Assembly (NCBI RefSeq): GCF_015356825.1
Contig: NZ_JAACYW010000006.1
Coordinates: 46,484-110,483 of the forward strand
Source: Catenulispora rubra
GTDB lineage: Bacteria; Actinomycetota; Actinomycetes; Streptomycetales; Catenulisporaceae
DNA length: 64,000 nt
Direction: 5' to 3'
Each line of letters starts with the position of its first letter. The stretch's first letter is position 1. The notes beneath the pieces were generated by a model. The model ran no database searches, had not been told where the DNA came from, and worked only from the letters and a program-made list of their open reading frames with translations. Below, piece after piece: positions 47,230-55,650 of the stretch. Made by a program: the position numbers and the translations under genes.

Positions 47230-48159
47230 ATGTCAAACACCATCGGCCGCGGCGTCGCGCTGACCGAGCTGTCGTTCGGCGCCGCGGCCCTCGGCAACCT
47301 GTTCACCGCGGTGACCGACGACGAGGCGCGCGCCGCCGTGGACGCCGCGTGGGACGCCGGCATCCGCGCGTTCGACACCGCGCCGCACTACGGCCTCGGC
47401 CTGTCCGAGCGGCGGCTCGGGACGGCGCTGCGGGAACGGCCGCGCGCGGAGTTCACCGTGTCGACCAAGGTGGGGCGGATCCTGGAGCCGGTGGCCGATC
47501 CGGTCGGCCTCGACGACGAGGGGTTCGTGGTGCCGGCGGCGTTCCGGCGGGTCTGGGACTTCTCCGGGGACGGGGTGCGGCGCTCGATCGAGGCCAGCCT
47601 GGAGCGGCTCGGGCTGGACCGCGTCGACACGGTTCTCATCCACGATCCCGACGAGCACGAGGACCAGGCGATCGGCGAGGCGTACCCGGCGCTGGCGAAG
47701 CTGCGCGACGAGGGCGTGATCGGGGCGGTCGGCGTCGGGATGAACCAGGTGCGGGTGCCGCTGCGGTTCGTGCTCGAGACCGACATCGACGTGGTGCTGC
47801 TCGCCGGCCGCTACACGCTGCTCGACCGGTCCGGCACCGAACTGCTCGACCGGGCGGCCGCGCACGGCGTGGACATCGTCATCGGCGGCGCGTTCAACTC
47901 CGGGCTGCTGGTCGATCCGAAGCCGAGCTCGACCTACGACTACGCGGCGGTCCCGCCGGAGATCCTGGCCGAGGCGTTGCGGCTCAAGGAAATCTGCGAG
48001 AAGCACGGCGTCCCGCTGCGCGCCGCCGCGCTCCAGTTCCCGCTGCGCCATCCGGCGGTGCGTTCGGTGCTGATCGGCGCGCGGTCGCCGCAGGAGGTGC
48101 GCGACTGCGTGGAGATGGCGCGGGCGCCGATCCCCGACGCGTTGTGGGCAGAGGTCTGA
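47230..48159 (+). CDS. Aldo/keto reductase, probable L-fucose dehydrogenase
   Basis: 309 residues of the AKR barrel. The catalytic region is GIRAFDTAPHYGLGLSERRL with D and Y; STKVGR supplies the lysine and TVLIHDPDEHED the histidine. It ends VRSVLIGARSPQEVRD, the cofactor-phosphate region. The sequence is like D-threo-aldose/L-fucose 1-dehydrogenases, which oxidise L-fucose to L-fuconolactone. It would be the first step of the pathway. The lactone opens slowly by itself or needs a lactonase, which is not in this operon. Confidence 0.85.
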   Translation: MSNTIGRGVALTELSFGAAALGNLFTAVTDDEARAAVDAAWDAGIRAFDTAPHYGLGLSERRLGTALRERPRAEFTVSTKVGRILEPVADPVGLDDEGFVVPAAFRRVWDFSGDGVRRSIEASLERLGLDRVDTVLIHDPDEHEDQAIGEAYPALAKLRDEGVIGAVGVGMNQVRVPLRFVLETDIDVVLLAGRYTLLDRSGTELLDRAAAHGVDIVIGGAFNSGLLVDPKPSSTYDYAAVPPEILAEALRLKEICEKHGVPLRAAALQFPLRHPAVRSVLIGARSPQEVRDCVEMARAPIPDALWAEV

Positions 48160-48160
48160 G

Positions 48161-48844
48161 ATGCGCGTCGCGCTGTTCATCACCTGCTACAACGACGCGC
48201 TCTTCCCTGACACCGGCAAAGCCGTCACCGCCGTGCTGGAGCGGCTCGGCCACACGGTCGAGTTCCCGGCGGCGCAGACCTGCTGCGGCCAGATGCACTA
48301 CAACACCGGGTACCGGCGCGAGGCCGATTCGCTGGTCGGGGCGTTCAACGACGCCTTCCGTGGCTACGAAGCGATCGTCACGCCCTCCGGTTCCTGCGGC
48401 GGCCACGTCCGGCACCACCACAAGACCGAGACCGCGCCGAACGTGTACGAGTTCTCGGAATTCCTGGTGGACGTCCTGGGTGTGACCGACGTCGGCGCCT
48501 ACTATCCGCACCGTGTCACCTACCACCCGACCTGCCACAGCCTGCGTATGCTGCGCGTCGGCGACAAGCCCTTGCAGTTGCTGCGTGCGGTGGAGGGCAT
48601 CGATCTGGTCGAGCTGCCGGAGGCCGAGTCGTGTTGCGGGTTCGGCGGGACGTTCGCGATGAAGAACTCTGAGACGTCGGTGGCGATGCTCCAGGACAAG
48701 ATGGGCAACGTGCGCAAGACCGGCGCGCAGACGCTGTGCGCGTCCGACAACTCCTGCCTGATGCACATCGGCGGGGGACTGGGGCGGGTCAAGTCGGGTG
48801 TCAGGAGCCTGCATCTGGCCGAGATCCTGGCGGCGACGCGATGA
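48161..48844 (+). CDS. lutA: L-lactate oxidation complex subunit LutA
   Basis: 227 residues with two CCG-type Fe-S/heterodisulfide motifs: AAQTCCGQMHYNTG and ESCCGFGGTFAMKN, plus YHPTCHSLRML. This is the LutA (LldE/YkgE) pattern. With LutB and LutC it oxidises L-lactate to pyruvate without the flavin LldD enzyme. It starts 1 base after the aldo/keto reductase stop and overlaps lutB by 4 bases. Confidence 0.92.
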   Translation: MRVALFITCYNDALFPDTGKAVTAVLERLGHTVEFPAAQTCCGQMHYNTGYRREADSLVGAFNDAFRGYEAIVTPSGSCGGHVRHHHKTETAPNVYEFSEFLVDVLGVTDVGAYYPHRVTYHPTCHSLRMLRVGDKPLQLLRAVEGIDLVELPEAESCCGFGGTFAMKNSETSVAMLQDKMGNVRKTGAQTLCASDNSCLMHIGGGLGRVKSGVRSLHLAEILAATR

Positions 48845-50298
48845 GCCGCGATGAAGTGAACGTGGTGTGGCTGGGGTCGCCGACGTTTCCCAAGGCCGCG
48901 CACGATGCGTTGCAGGACACCCAGCTGCGCCGGAACCTGAAGCACGCGACCACCACCATCCGCGACAAGCGGCTGAAGGCTGTGGCAGAGCTCGATGACT
49001 GGGAGACGCTGCGCGAGGCCGGCTCGCAGATCAAGGACCGCGTGATGCGGCACCTGGACGAGTACCTGCTTCAGTTGGAGGCGTCGGTCACGGCGGCCGG
49101 CGGCGTCGTGCACTGGGCCGAGGACGCGCGCGAGGCCAACGCCATCGTCAGCCGGCTGGTGCGGGCCAAGGGCGCGACCGAGGTCGTGAAGATCAAGTCC
49201 ATGGCCACCCAGGAGATCGGGCTCAACGAGGCGCTGGAAGACGAGGGCATCGAGGCCACCGAGACCGACCTCGCCGAGCTGATCGTGCAGCTGAACGACG
49301 ACCGGCCCTCGCACATCCTGGTCCCGGCCATCCACCGCAACCGGACCGAGATCCGCGACATCTTCAAGCGGGAGATGGGCAAGCACGGCGTCGCCGCGCC
49401 GGACGATCTGACCGACGAGCCGCGCGTGCTGGCCGAGGCGGCGCGCGTGCACCTGCGGGAGAAGTTCCTGCGGGCGAAGGTGGCGATCTCCGGGGCGAAC
49501 TTCGCCTGTGCGGACACCGGGACCGTCGGGGTCGTGGAGTCCGAGGGCAACGGCCGGATGTGTCTGACGCTGCCGGAGACGTTGATCACGGTGATGGGGC
49601 TGGAGAAGGTCCTGCCGTCGTTCGGCGACCTGGAAGTGTTTCTGCAACTGCTGCCGAGGTCGTCGACGGCGGAACGTATGAACCCTTATACGTCGCTGTG
49701 GACCGGTGTCACCCCCGGCGACGGGCCGCAGGAGTTCCACCTGATCCTGCTCGACAACGGCCGGACGAAGACGTTGGCCGACACCGAAGGCCGGTCGGCG
49801 CTGCACTGTATTCGGTGCTCGGCGTGTCTGAACGTGTGCCCCGTCTATGAGCGGACCGGAGGTCGGTCGTACGGATCGGTGTATCCGGGGCCGATCGGGG
49901 CGGTGCTGACGCCGCAGTTGGTCGGGGTCGGGACGTCTGAGCATGCTGATTCGCTGCCGTTCGCCTCGACGCTGTGCGGTGCTTGTTACGACGCGTGTCC
50001 GGTGCGGATCGACATCCCCGAGATGCTGGTGCACCTGCGCGCCAAGGTTGTGGACTCGCACCGGGGCGGCGTGCCGAAGCCCGAGGCGTTGGCGATGAAG
50101 GGCGCGCAGATGGTGTTCGGCTCGCCGCGGCGGTTGGCGGTGGCCGAGCGGTTGGGGGCGATCGGCGGTCGGCTCGTGGGGATCCGCGGGGGACGGTGGC
50201 TGCCGGGGCCGGCGAGGAAGTGGACGGGAGCGCGGGACGTGCCGGTGCCGGCGCGGGAGTCGTTCCGGACGTGGTGGCGGAAGGCGGGACGGGGATGA
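48841..50298 (+). CDS. lutB: L-lactate oxidation iron-sulfur subunit LutB
   Basis: 485 residues, ATG at 48841. The N-terminal two thirds are the LutB/YkgF domain (SGANFACADTGTVGVVESEG and EGNGRMCLTLPETLI). Two 4Fe-4S clusters follow: CIRCSACLNVCPVYE and CGACYDACPVRIDIPEML. It is the electron-transfer core of the LutABC complex. Its stop overlaps the lutC start. Confidence 0.94.
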   Translation: MSRDEVNVVWLGSPTFPKAAHDALQDTQLRRNLKHATTTIRDKRLKAVAELDDWETLREAGSQIKDRVMRHLDEYLLQLEASVTAAGGVVHWAEDAREANAIVSRLVRAKGATEVVKIKSMATQEIGLNEALEDEGIEATETDLAELIVQLNDDRPSHILVPAIHRNRTEIRDIFKREMGKHGVAAPDDLTDEPRVLAEAARVHLREKFLRAKVAISGANFACADTGTVGVVESEGNGRMCLTLPETLITVMGLEKVLPSFGDLEVFLQLLPRSSTAERMNPYTSLWTGVTPGDGPQEFHLILLDNGRTKTLADTEGRSALHCIRCSACLNVCPVYERTGGRSYGSVYPGPIGAVLTPQLVGVGTSEHADSLPFASTLCGACYDACPVRIDIPEMLVHLRAKVVDSHRGGVPKPEALAMKGAQMVFGSPRRLAVAERLGAIGGRLVGIRGGRWLPGPARKWTGARDVPVPARESFRTWWRKAGRG

Positions 50299-50930
50299 GC
50301 GAGGCGAAGGCGGCGATCCTGGGGCGTATTCGCTCGGCGCTGCGCGATGTGCCTGGTGACGAACGTCCCGAGGACGTCGAGGTCACTCGCGCTTATGTCG
50401 ACAGCCATGCGACCGGGGACGTCGTCGACCTGTTCGTGGAACGCGTCGAGGACTACCGGGCCACGGTCACGCGGGTCGGCGAGTCCGACGCGCCGGCTGC
50501 GATCGCGCGGATCCTTGGCGAGCGCGGTGTCGAGAATCTGGTCGTGCCGCCGGGCTTCCCGGACGAGCTGTTGGCTGCGTATCAGGGTTCTCGGTTGTCG
50601 GACGATCCGCCGCTGACTCCGGCCGAACTGGACGCGTCGGACGGCGTGATCACCCTTGCCGCGCTTGGGATCGCGCTGACCGGGACCATCGTGCTGGATG
50701 CCGGGCCGGGACAGGGGCGGCGGGCGCTCTCGCTGGTGCCGGACCTGCACCTGTGCGTCGTCCGGGCCTCGCAGGTCGCCGCCGACGTGCCGCTCGCGAT
50801 CCGTACGCTGGTGCCGGAGCGGCCGACCACGTTCATCTCGGGGCCGTCGGCGACCTCCGACATCGAGCTGGACCGGGTCGAGGGCGTGCACGGGCCGCGG
50901 ACGCTTGCCGTTGTGTTGATTTCTGGGTGA
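50295..50930 (+). CDS. lutC: L-lactate oxidation subunit LutC
   Basis: 211 residues, ATG at 50295. It shows the LUD-domain pattern: AILGRIRSAL, GVITLAALGIALTGTIVLDA, RALSLVPDLHLCVV, TTFISGPSATSDIELDRVEG and GVHGPRTLAVVLI. The last is the family end. It is the last gene of the operon. No terminator-like hairpin is obvious before galE 71 bases later, so read-through is possible. Confidence 0.93.
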   Translation: MSEAKAAILGRIRSALRDVPGDERPEDVEVTRAYVDSHATGDVVDLFVERVEDYRATVTRVGESDAPAAIARILGERGVENLVVPPGFPDELLAAYQGSRLSDDPPLTPAELDASDGVITLAALGIALTGTIVLDAGPGQGRRALSLVPDLHLCVVRASQVAADVPLAIRTLVPERPTTFISGPSATSDIELDRVEGVHGPRTLAVVLISG

Positions 50931-51001
50931 GTCTGTTTATTTCTGGGACTTCGGCTAGGCTGGGGCTGTCCAACTCGGTCTTAGCGGAGGTCTGAACAAG
51001 C

Positions 51002-51973
51002 ATGCGTTTGCTGGTCATTGGGGGCGCCGGGTACGTCGGCTCGGTCACCTCCGCGGTGCTGGTCGAGGCCGGGCACGAAGTCACCGTCGTCGACGATCTG
51101 TCCACCGGGCACCGGGACGCGGTGCCCGCCGGCGCCGCCTTCCGGCACGCCGACGTGCTGGACCAACGGCAGCTCGGGGACGTGCTGCGGGCCGTCACCG
51201 AACAGGGCCCGATCGACGCGATCCTGCACTTCGCGGCGCGCTCGCTGGTCGGGGAGTCGGTGGCCGAGCCGGCGCGCTACTTCCGGCACAACATCACCAC
51301 CACGGCGAATCTGCTGGAGGCGATGCGGGACCACGGGATCGGGACGATCGTCTTCTCCTCGACCGCCGCCTGCTACGGCGAGCCGGAGGCCACGCCGATC
51401 ACCGAGGACATGCCGACGGTGCCGACCAACCCCTACGGGGCCTCGAAGCTGGCGGCCGACCAGATGCTGACGTTCGCGGCTCCCGCGTACGGCATCGCCG
51501 CGGTGTCGCTGCGGTACTTCAACGTCGCCGGCGCCTACGGCCCGCAGGGCGAGCGGCACGAGGTGGAGACGCACCTGATCCCGCGGCTGCTGGACGTCGC
51601 GGCCGGGAACGCGCCGGAGGCCTCGGTGTTCGGCACCGACTACCCGACGCCGGACGGGACCGCGATCCGCGACTACATCCACGTGCGGGACCTGGCCGAG
51701 GCGCACCTGCTGGCGCTGGGCGCGGCAACGAAGGGCGAGCACCTGATCTGCAACCTGGGCACCGGGACCGGGTTCTCGGTCTACGAGGTGCTGGAGGCCG
51801 TGCGCAAGGCGACCGGAGCGGCGGTGCCGGCGGCGGAGAAGCCGCGGCGTGCGGGCGATCCGGCGCGGCTGGTGGCCTCGGCGGAGCGGGCGCGGACCGT
51901 GCTGGGCTGGAGCCCGGAGCGGACGGAGCTGGCCGAGACCGTCGCGGACGCCTGGGCCTTCTATCGTCGTTAG
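51002..51973 (+). CDS. galE: UDP-glucose 4-epimerase
   Basis: 323 residues, ATG at 51002 with GGAGG 12 bases upstream. It starts with the NAD-binding glycine motif [44 protein letters not shown] and [13 protein letters not shown] (catalytic S and Y-x-x-x-K) follow, then [15 protein letters not shown] and [20 protein letters not shown]. It interconverts UDP-glucose and UDP-galactose for the Leloir pathway and for cell-surface sugars. It is separate from the lacZ locus 35 kb away. Confidence 0.94.
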   Translation: MRLLVIGGAGYVGSVTSAVLVEAGHEVTVVDDLSTGHRDAVPAGAAFRHADVLDQRQLGDVLRAVTEQGPIDAILHFAARSLVGESVAEPARYFRHNITTTANLLEAMRDHGIGTIVFSSTAACYGEPEATPITEDMPTVPTNPYGASKLAADQMLTFAAPAYGIAAVSLRYFNVAGAYGPQGERHEVETHLIPRLLDVAAGNAPEASVFGTDYPTPDGTAIRDYIHVRDLAEAHLLALGAATKGEHLICNLGTGTGFSVYEVLEAVRKATGAAVPAAEKPRRAGDPARLVASAERARTVLGWSPERTELAETVADAWAFYRR

Positions 51974-52040
51974 TCGCTCATATCGGGCCTTGGGCGATTT
52001 CCAGGGCTGATATCCAGTGTGGTGTTTCCGGACACTGAAA

Positions 52041-52074
52041 AGCCGCATTCGGAAGCGGTGTTCCGAATGCGGCT
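52041..52074. terminator. 14-bp bidirectional terminator
   Basis: AGCCGCATTCGGAA and TTCCGAATGCGGCT form a perfect 14-bp stem with a 6-base loop between the convergent galE and cold-shock genes. On the minus strand it is followed by TTTT, so it is best suited to the cold-shock transcript, but it can end both. Confidence 0.85.
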
Positions 52075-52098
52075 CGCGTTATTGCCGAAGAGGATCCC

Positions 52099-52302
52099 TC
52101 AGACCGGACGGACGTTCTCCGCCTGGGCGCCCTTCGGGCCCTGGGTAACCTCGAACTCGACGCGCTGGTTCTCCTCCAGCGAGCGGTAGCCGCTCGACTG
52201 TATGGCGGAGAAGTGCACGAACACGTCCGGGCCGCCCTCATCCTGCGAGATGAAGCCGTAGCCCTTCTCGGAGTTGAACCACTTGACTGTCCCCTGAGCC
52301 AT
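52099..52302 (-). CDS. Cold-shock domain protein
   Basis: 67 residues, ATG at 52302. It is a single [23 protein letters not shown] with the RNP1 motif KGYGFI, and DVFVHFSAI as RNP2. It is the typical CspA-like RNA chaperone of actinomycetes that melts mRNA structure. It has a long upstream region containing a stable hairpin at 52360-52391, possibly part of its leader. Confidence 0.95.
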   Translation of the reverse strand: MAQGTVKWFNSEKGYGFISQDEGGPDVFVHFSAIQSSGYRSLEENQRVEFEVTQGPKGAQAENVRPV

Positions 52303-52615
52303 CCTGCTCTCATTTCCTGCTTGAAGAACCATTGTCGGTCTGTGGTCTTAGACGAGAAGGGCCCGGCGGAATGCGATCCGCTGGGCCTTTTAACACCGCG
52401 AACTACGACCTTGGCTGCGAGTGTACGCGATCATTCCGGCCTCGGCGAGAGTGTGGATCATCGCTCAGATCACGATGCAGCCACGACTAGATCACATCGA
52501 AGGCCGGTTCTGCTCATAATGCGCACCGCGGACTGGCCGATCTACACCCCGGCGTCGGCGTGGATGCGTCTACCCTTGACATGAAGAAAGTCGGCAGTCC
52601 AAAGGAGAACCGCCC
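52303..52615. other. Divergent intergenic region of the cold-shock and malic enzyme genes
   Basis: 313 bases without a gene. The left part should hold the cold-shock promoter and leader, and includes the hairpin at 52360-52391. The right part ends with AAAGGAG 8 bases before the malic enzyme GTG. A TTGACA at 52576 has no matching -10 box, so I do not call it. Confidence 0.5.
52360..52391 (+). terminator. Terminator-like hairpin in plus orientation, antisense to the cold-shock leader
   Basis: GGCCCGGCGGA (52360-52370) pairs with TCCGCTGGGCC (52377-52387) over 11 bp with one G-U, and is followed by four Ts. The pairing is better on the plus strand, where no gene ends. On the minus strand it would sit in the cold-shock mRNA leader. 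Confidence 0.5.
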
Positions 52616-54043
52616 GTGTCCGCCTCACCCAGCGTGTCCTATTCGATCACCGTCCGTCTGGAGGCTCCCTCCTACGGCAACGCGGTGAGCGGGATCACCA
52701 GGGCGGTGGAGGACGCCGGCGGTGTGGTGACCGGTCTGGACGTCTCCGGGTCGAGCCGGGACCGGATGCGGGTCGACGTCACGATCGCGGCCAGCAGCGA
52801 GGAGCACTCCAAGGCGATCACCGACGAGCTGACCAAGATCGAGGGGGTCGAGGTCGGCAAGGTGTCCGACCGGACCTTCCTGATGCACCTCGGCGGCAAG
52901 ATCGAGATGACCTCCAAGGTCGCGCTGCGCAACCGCGACGAGCTGTCCATGGCCTACACGCCGGGCGTCGCGCGGGTGTCGCTGGCGCTGGCCGAGAACC
53001 CCGGGGACGCGCGGCGCCTGACCATCAAGCGCAACACGGTCGCCGTGGTCACCGACGGCTCGGCGGTGCTGGGGCTGGGCAACATCGGCCCGATCGCGGC
53101 GCTGCCGGTGATGGAGGGCAAGGCGGCGCTGTTCAAGCAGTTCGCCGGGGTGGACGCGTGGCCGCTGTGCCTGGACACGCAGGACACCGAGGAGATCATC
53201 AAGGTGGTCAAGGCGATCGCGCCGGGCTTCGCCGGGATCAACCTGGAGGACATCAGCGCGCCGCGGTGCTTCGAGATCGAGCGCCGGCTGCGGCAGGAGC
53301 TGGACATCCCGGTCTTCCACGACGACCAGCACGGGACCGCGATCGTGGTGCTGGCGGCGCTGACCAACGCGCTGAAGGTGGTCGGCAAGAAGCTGCAGGA
53401 CGTGCGCATCGTCGGCTCCGGCGCGGGCGCCGCGGGCACCGCGATCCTGAAGCTGCTGATCGCCGCCGGCGCCACCGACATCACGGTCGCCGACTACCAC
53501 GGCGTGGTGCACGTCGGCCGCGACGACGTCAACGGCGCCGCCGGGGACGACGGCGACGGCGGCGAGGACCTGCGCTGGGTCGCCGAGCACACCAACCCCG
53601 GCAACCTCAGCGGCACCCTGAAGGAGGCACTGGCCGGCGCGGACGTCTTCATCGGCGTCTCTGCCCCCCGCATCCTGACCGGCGACGACATCGCCACCAT
53701 GGCGCCGGGCGCGATCGTCTTCGCCCTGGCGAACCCGGAGCCCGAGGTCGACCCGGACGACGCCCTGGCGCACGCGGCCGTGGTGGCCACCGGCCGCAGC
53801 GACTACCCGAACCAGATCAACAACGTGCTGGCCTTCCCGGGCGTCTTCCGCGGCCTGATCGACGCGCAGTCGAACAACGTCACGCCGGAGGTGCTGGTGG
53901 CGGCGGCGCGGGCGATCGCCTCGACGGTGGGCGACAGCGATCTGAACCCGAGCTACATCGTCCCGAGCGTGTTCCACAAGGACCTGGCCAAGACGGTGGC
54001 CGAGGCCGTGGTGGCGGCGGTGAAGGGCCAGCAGGGGGAGTAG
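52616..54043 (+). CDS. NAD(P)-dependent malic enzyme with N-terminal ACT domain
   Basis: 475 residues from a GTG at 52616 with AAAGGAG 8 bases upstream. Residues 1-85 form an ACT-like regulatory domain. The catalytic part has AYTPGVARVSLALAENPG, VTDGSAVLGLGNIGPIAALP and MEGKAALFKQFAGVDAWPLC. Then follow INLEDISAPRCFEIER and FHDDQHGTAIVVLAAL (metal ligands), and the Rossmann motif VGSGAGAAGTAI. It decarboxylates malate to pyruvate, linking the TCA cycle with gluconeogenesis or NADPH supply. The ACT domain suggests allosteric control. Confidence 0.94.
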   Translation: MSASPSVSYSITVRLEAPSYGNAVSGITRAVEDAGGVVTGLDVSGSSRDRMRVDVTIAASSEEHSKAITDELTKIEGVEVGKVSDRTFLMHLGGKIEMTSKVALRNRDELSMAYTPGVARVSLALAENPGDARRLTIKRNTVAVVTDGSAVLGLGNIGPIAALPVMEGKAALFKQFAGVDAWPLCLDTQDTEEIIKVVKAIAPGFAGINLEDISAPRCFEIERRLRQELDIPVFHDDQHGTAIVVLAALTNALKVVGKKLQDVRIVGSGAGAAGTAILKLLIAAGATDITVADYHGVVHVGRDDVNGAAGDDGDGGEDLRWVAEHTNPGNLSGTLKEALAGADVFIGVSAPRILTGDDIATMAPGAIVFALANPEPEVDPDDALAHAAVVATGRSDYPNQINNVLAFPGVFRGLIDAQSNNVTPEVLVAAARAIASTVGDSDLNPSYIVPSVFHKDLAKTVAEAVVAAVKGQQGE

Positions 54044-54101
54044 CGCGTGGTCGGCGTGGTCAGCGTGGTCGTGGTGCGGATGCAGGAGTAGCGTCCGCAC
54101 C

Positions 54102-54593
54102 ATGGGTACTGGGACGAAACCGGCAGGGCGTGCGGCGGGGCGTGCTCAGACGCTGCCGATGCAGGGCCTGGTGAACGCCTTCACACGCGCGGCCTTGAGC
54201 ACACCGGGCGTGGCCAAGGGGATCGGCCGCAGGCTGATACTGCTGTACGTCTTCGGCCGCCGCAGCGGCAAGCGCTACGCCATCCCGATCGCCTACATGG
54301 AGCACGACGGGAAAGTCCTGATCGGCACCCAGTTCGGCTGGAGCCGCAACCTGCGCACCGGCGACCCGATCCAGGTCCGGTACAAGGGCAAGCTGCGCTC
54401 GGCCGACGTCGAGGTGGTCGAGGACGCCGACCGGGTGGCGGAGCTGTACACGCTGATGTGCCGGGACAACCACGCTTTCGCGAAGTTCCACAACATCGGC
54501 TTCGACGGTGCGGGCACGCCGGATCCGGAGGCGGTGCGGGAGGCTGTGCGGCTGGGGGCTCGGGCGGTTTTGTTGACGCCGCAGGTTGGGTGA
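54102..54593 (+). CDS. Deazaflavin (F420)-dependent nitroreductase-family protein
   Basis: 163 residues. The Ddn/FDOR core is LYVFGRRSGKRYAIPIAYME with VLIGTQFGWSRNLRTGDPIQ, a split beta-barrel that binds coenzyme F420 in actinomycetes. The substrate is unknown. Its gene is monocistronic, 58 bases after the malic enzyme stop, with a GGTGCGGA/TCCGCACC dyad in between. Confidence 0.85.
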   Translation: MGTGTKPAGRAAGRAQTLPMQGLVNAFTRAALSTPGVAKGIGRRLILLYVFGRRSGKRYAIPIAYMEHDGKVLIGTQFGWSRNLRTGDPIQVRYKGKLRSADVEVVEDADRVAELYTLMCRDNHAFAKFHNIGFDGAGTPDPEAVREAVRLGARAVLLTPQVG

Positions 54594-54729
54594 GCTCGCC
54601 GCCGAGTAACCAAGCAACCCAACCGCCAGGCTGCGGAGTAGCCGGGCCGCCGAGTTATGCGCCGCCGAGCTATCAGCCGCAGAAGCTGCATGGTCGCCGA
54701 GCCGAGCGCAGCACCCCGCGAAACACAAA

Positions 54730-54765
54730 GCGCGGCGGTCGCGACCCAATTCGCGACCGCCGCGC
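54730..54765. terminator. Perfect 15-bp hairpin
   Basis: GCGCGGCGGTCGCGA and TCGCGACCGCCGCGC enclose CCCAAT. It is 137 bases after the reductase gene and lacks a T tract; a high-GC type terminator is the likeliest role. Confidence 0.55.
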
Positions 54766-54872
54766 GGACCGTGTGAAGTGCCCCTTGCCCGCCCTCGCCG
54801 TCGCGGATCTGCACGTGGTGGTGAGGTGTGCGCTGTGCGCTGTTACCTGTGCGGTGTGCTGGGCTGCGTTGT

Positions 54873-54985
54873 GTGGTGGGGAATCGAACCCCGGCACTGC
54901 CCTCCGTGCACCATGGAGAGCCGAGATTTCCCCGTCGGCTCGTCGGGGTCGTGCAACGCCTCCGCGGCGGCTACCTGCTTCACAC
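54873..54985 (-). ncRNA. Possible degenerate tRNA-like element
   Basis: On the minus strand CGGGGTTCGATTCCCC has a consensus T loop TTCGATT on a 4-bp GGGG/CCCC stem. A GTGTG about 100 bases upstream could pair with the CACAC following it. The parts between form hairpins (GCCGA/TCGGC, CTCC/GGAG) but no standard anticodon loop, and there is no CCA. It may be a tRNA pseudogene or a chance match. Confidence 0.2.
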
Positions 54986-55012
54986 GGTGGACCTCGCCTT
55001 TTTTGGGCGGGG

Positions 55013-55534
55013 TCAGTCCAGAAGGTCGACCTCCCAGTTGGCGCGTTGGATGCGGACGTCGAGTTCGCGGATTTCGCGGCTCAGGGCGTCGCCTTGGGCT
55101 CGGAGGGATGCGACCGGGAGGGCTGACAGCATCTTCAGTTCCGAGCGGAGCTGGCGCTGGTAGCCCGCGTTCTTGCCGGCGGCGGCGTCGGCTGCGGCGG
55201 TGACCACCGAGTGGCGCAGGCGCAGGGTGTCGCGGCGGGCCAGGGCGTCGCTGAGGGTGCCGTCGGGGCCGATGGCCGCCGCCGCGTTGGTGCGGTTGAT
55301 GCGGCGGATCAGGTCTTCGAGGTGGTCCAGGGCGGTGCCGGCTTCGGCCAGCAGGGCCGCGGCGTCCTCGGAGGGCTCCTCGCCCTCCTGGTAGCGCGCG
55401 TTGGCCACGATGCGGGCCTTCAGCTGCTCGATGCGGCGTGCCGCGTCGGCGCGCAGGGCCAGTGCTTCAGCCACTTTCGCCCGCCCGTCTCCCACCGCCA
55501 CCCATTGAGGTGTCGCTTCGCGACGCAGGTTCAT
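55013..55534 (-). CDS. DIP1984-family (septicolysin-like) coiled-coil protein
   Basis: 173 residues if the ATG at 55534 is used; a later GTG in front of VAEALALRADAARR, with GGGAGACGG upstream, is a good alternative and fits the family's usual start. The protein is helical with the family core ARYQEGEEPSEDAAALLAEA, IRRINRTNAAA and ARRDTLRLRHSVV. The end is ELDVRIQRANWEVDLLD. The family's function is unknown despite the septicolysin name. It is encoded after murA on the same strand. Confidence 0.85.
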   Translation of the reverse strand: MNLRREATPQWVAVGDGRAKVAEALALRADAARRIEQLKARIVANARYQEGEEPSEDAAALLAEAGTALDHLEDLIRRINRTNAAAAIGPDGTLSDALARRDTLRLRHSVVTAAADAAAGKNAGYQRQLRSELKMLSALPVASLRAQGDALSREIRELDVRIQRANWEVDLLD

Positions 55535-55650
55535 TATGGTCACCCCCGAGTTCTCGCCGATACGTTCTTCGGCTGCATCAGTATCGGGGGTTGGTAAGTG
55601 GTTGTGCACGTGGAAATCCGTCCCGGGCCTGGAATTCAGAGGAATCCCGG

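Larger units (their letters stand above)
54594..55012. other. Gene-free stretch with hairpins and a tRNA-like T arm
   Basis: 419 bases with no credible frame. It begins with a few degenerate GCCGCCGAG(C/T)TA units (54598-54675), then the 15-bp hairpin at 54730-54765, then the T-arm-like element near 54873-54898. It ends with CTCGCCTTTTTTGGGCGGGG next to the DIP1984-type gene stop. Confidence 0.5.

Noticed and set aside
52576..52604. Malic enzyme promoter based on TTGACA at 52576
   Set aside because: No -10-like hexamer occurs at 16-19 bases, and the position would leave the start codon too close to the transcription start.
54985..55020. Terminator in CTCGCCTTTTTTGGGCGGGG
   Set aside because: The T run lies in the loop rather than after the stem, and the arms pair poorly, so it is not a normal rho-independent terminator.
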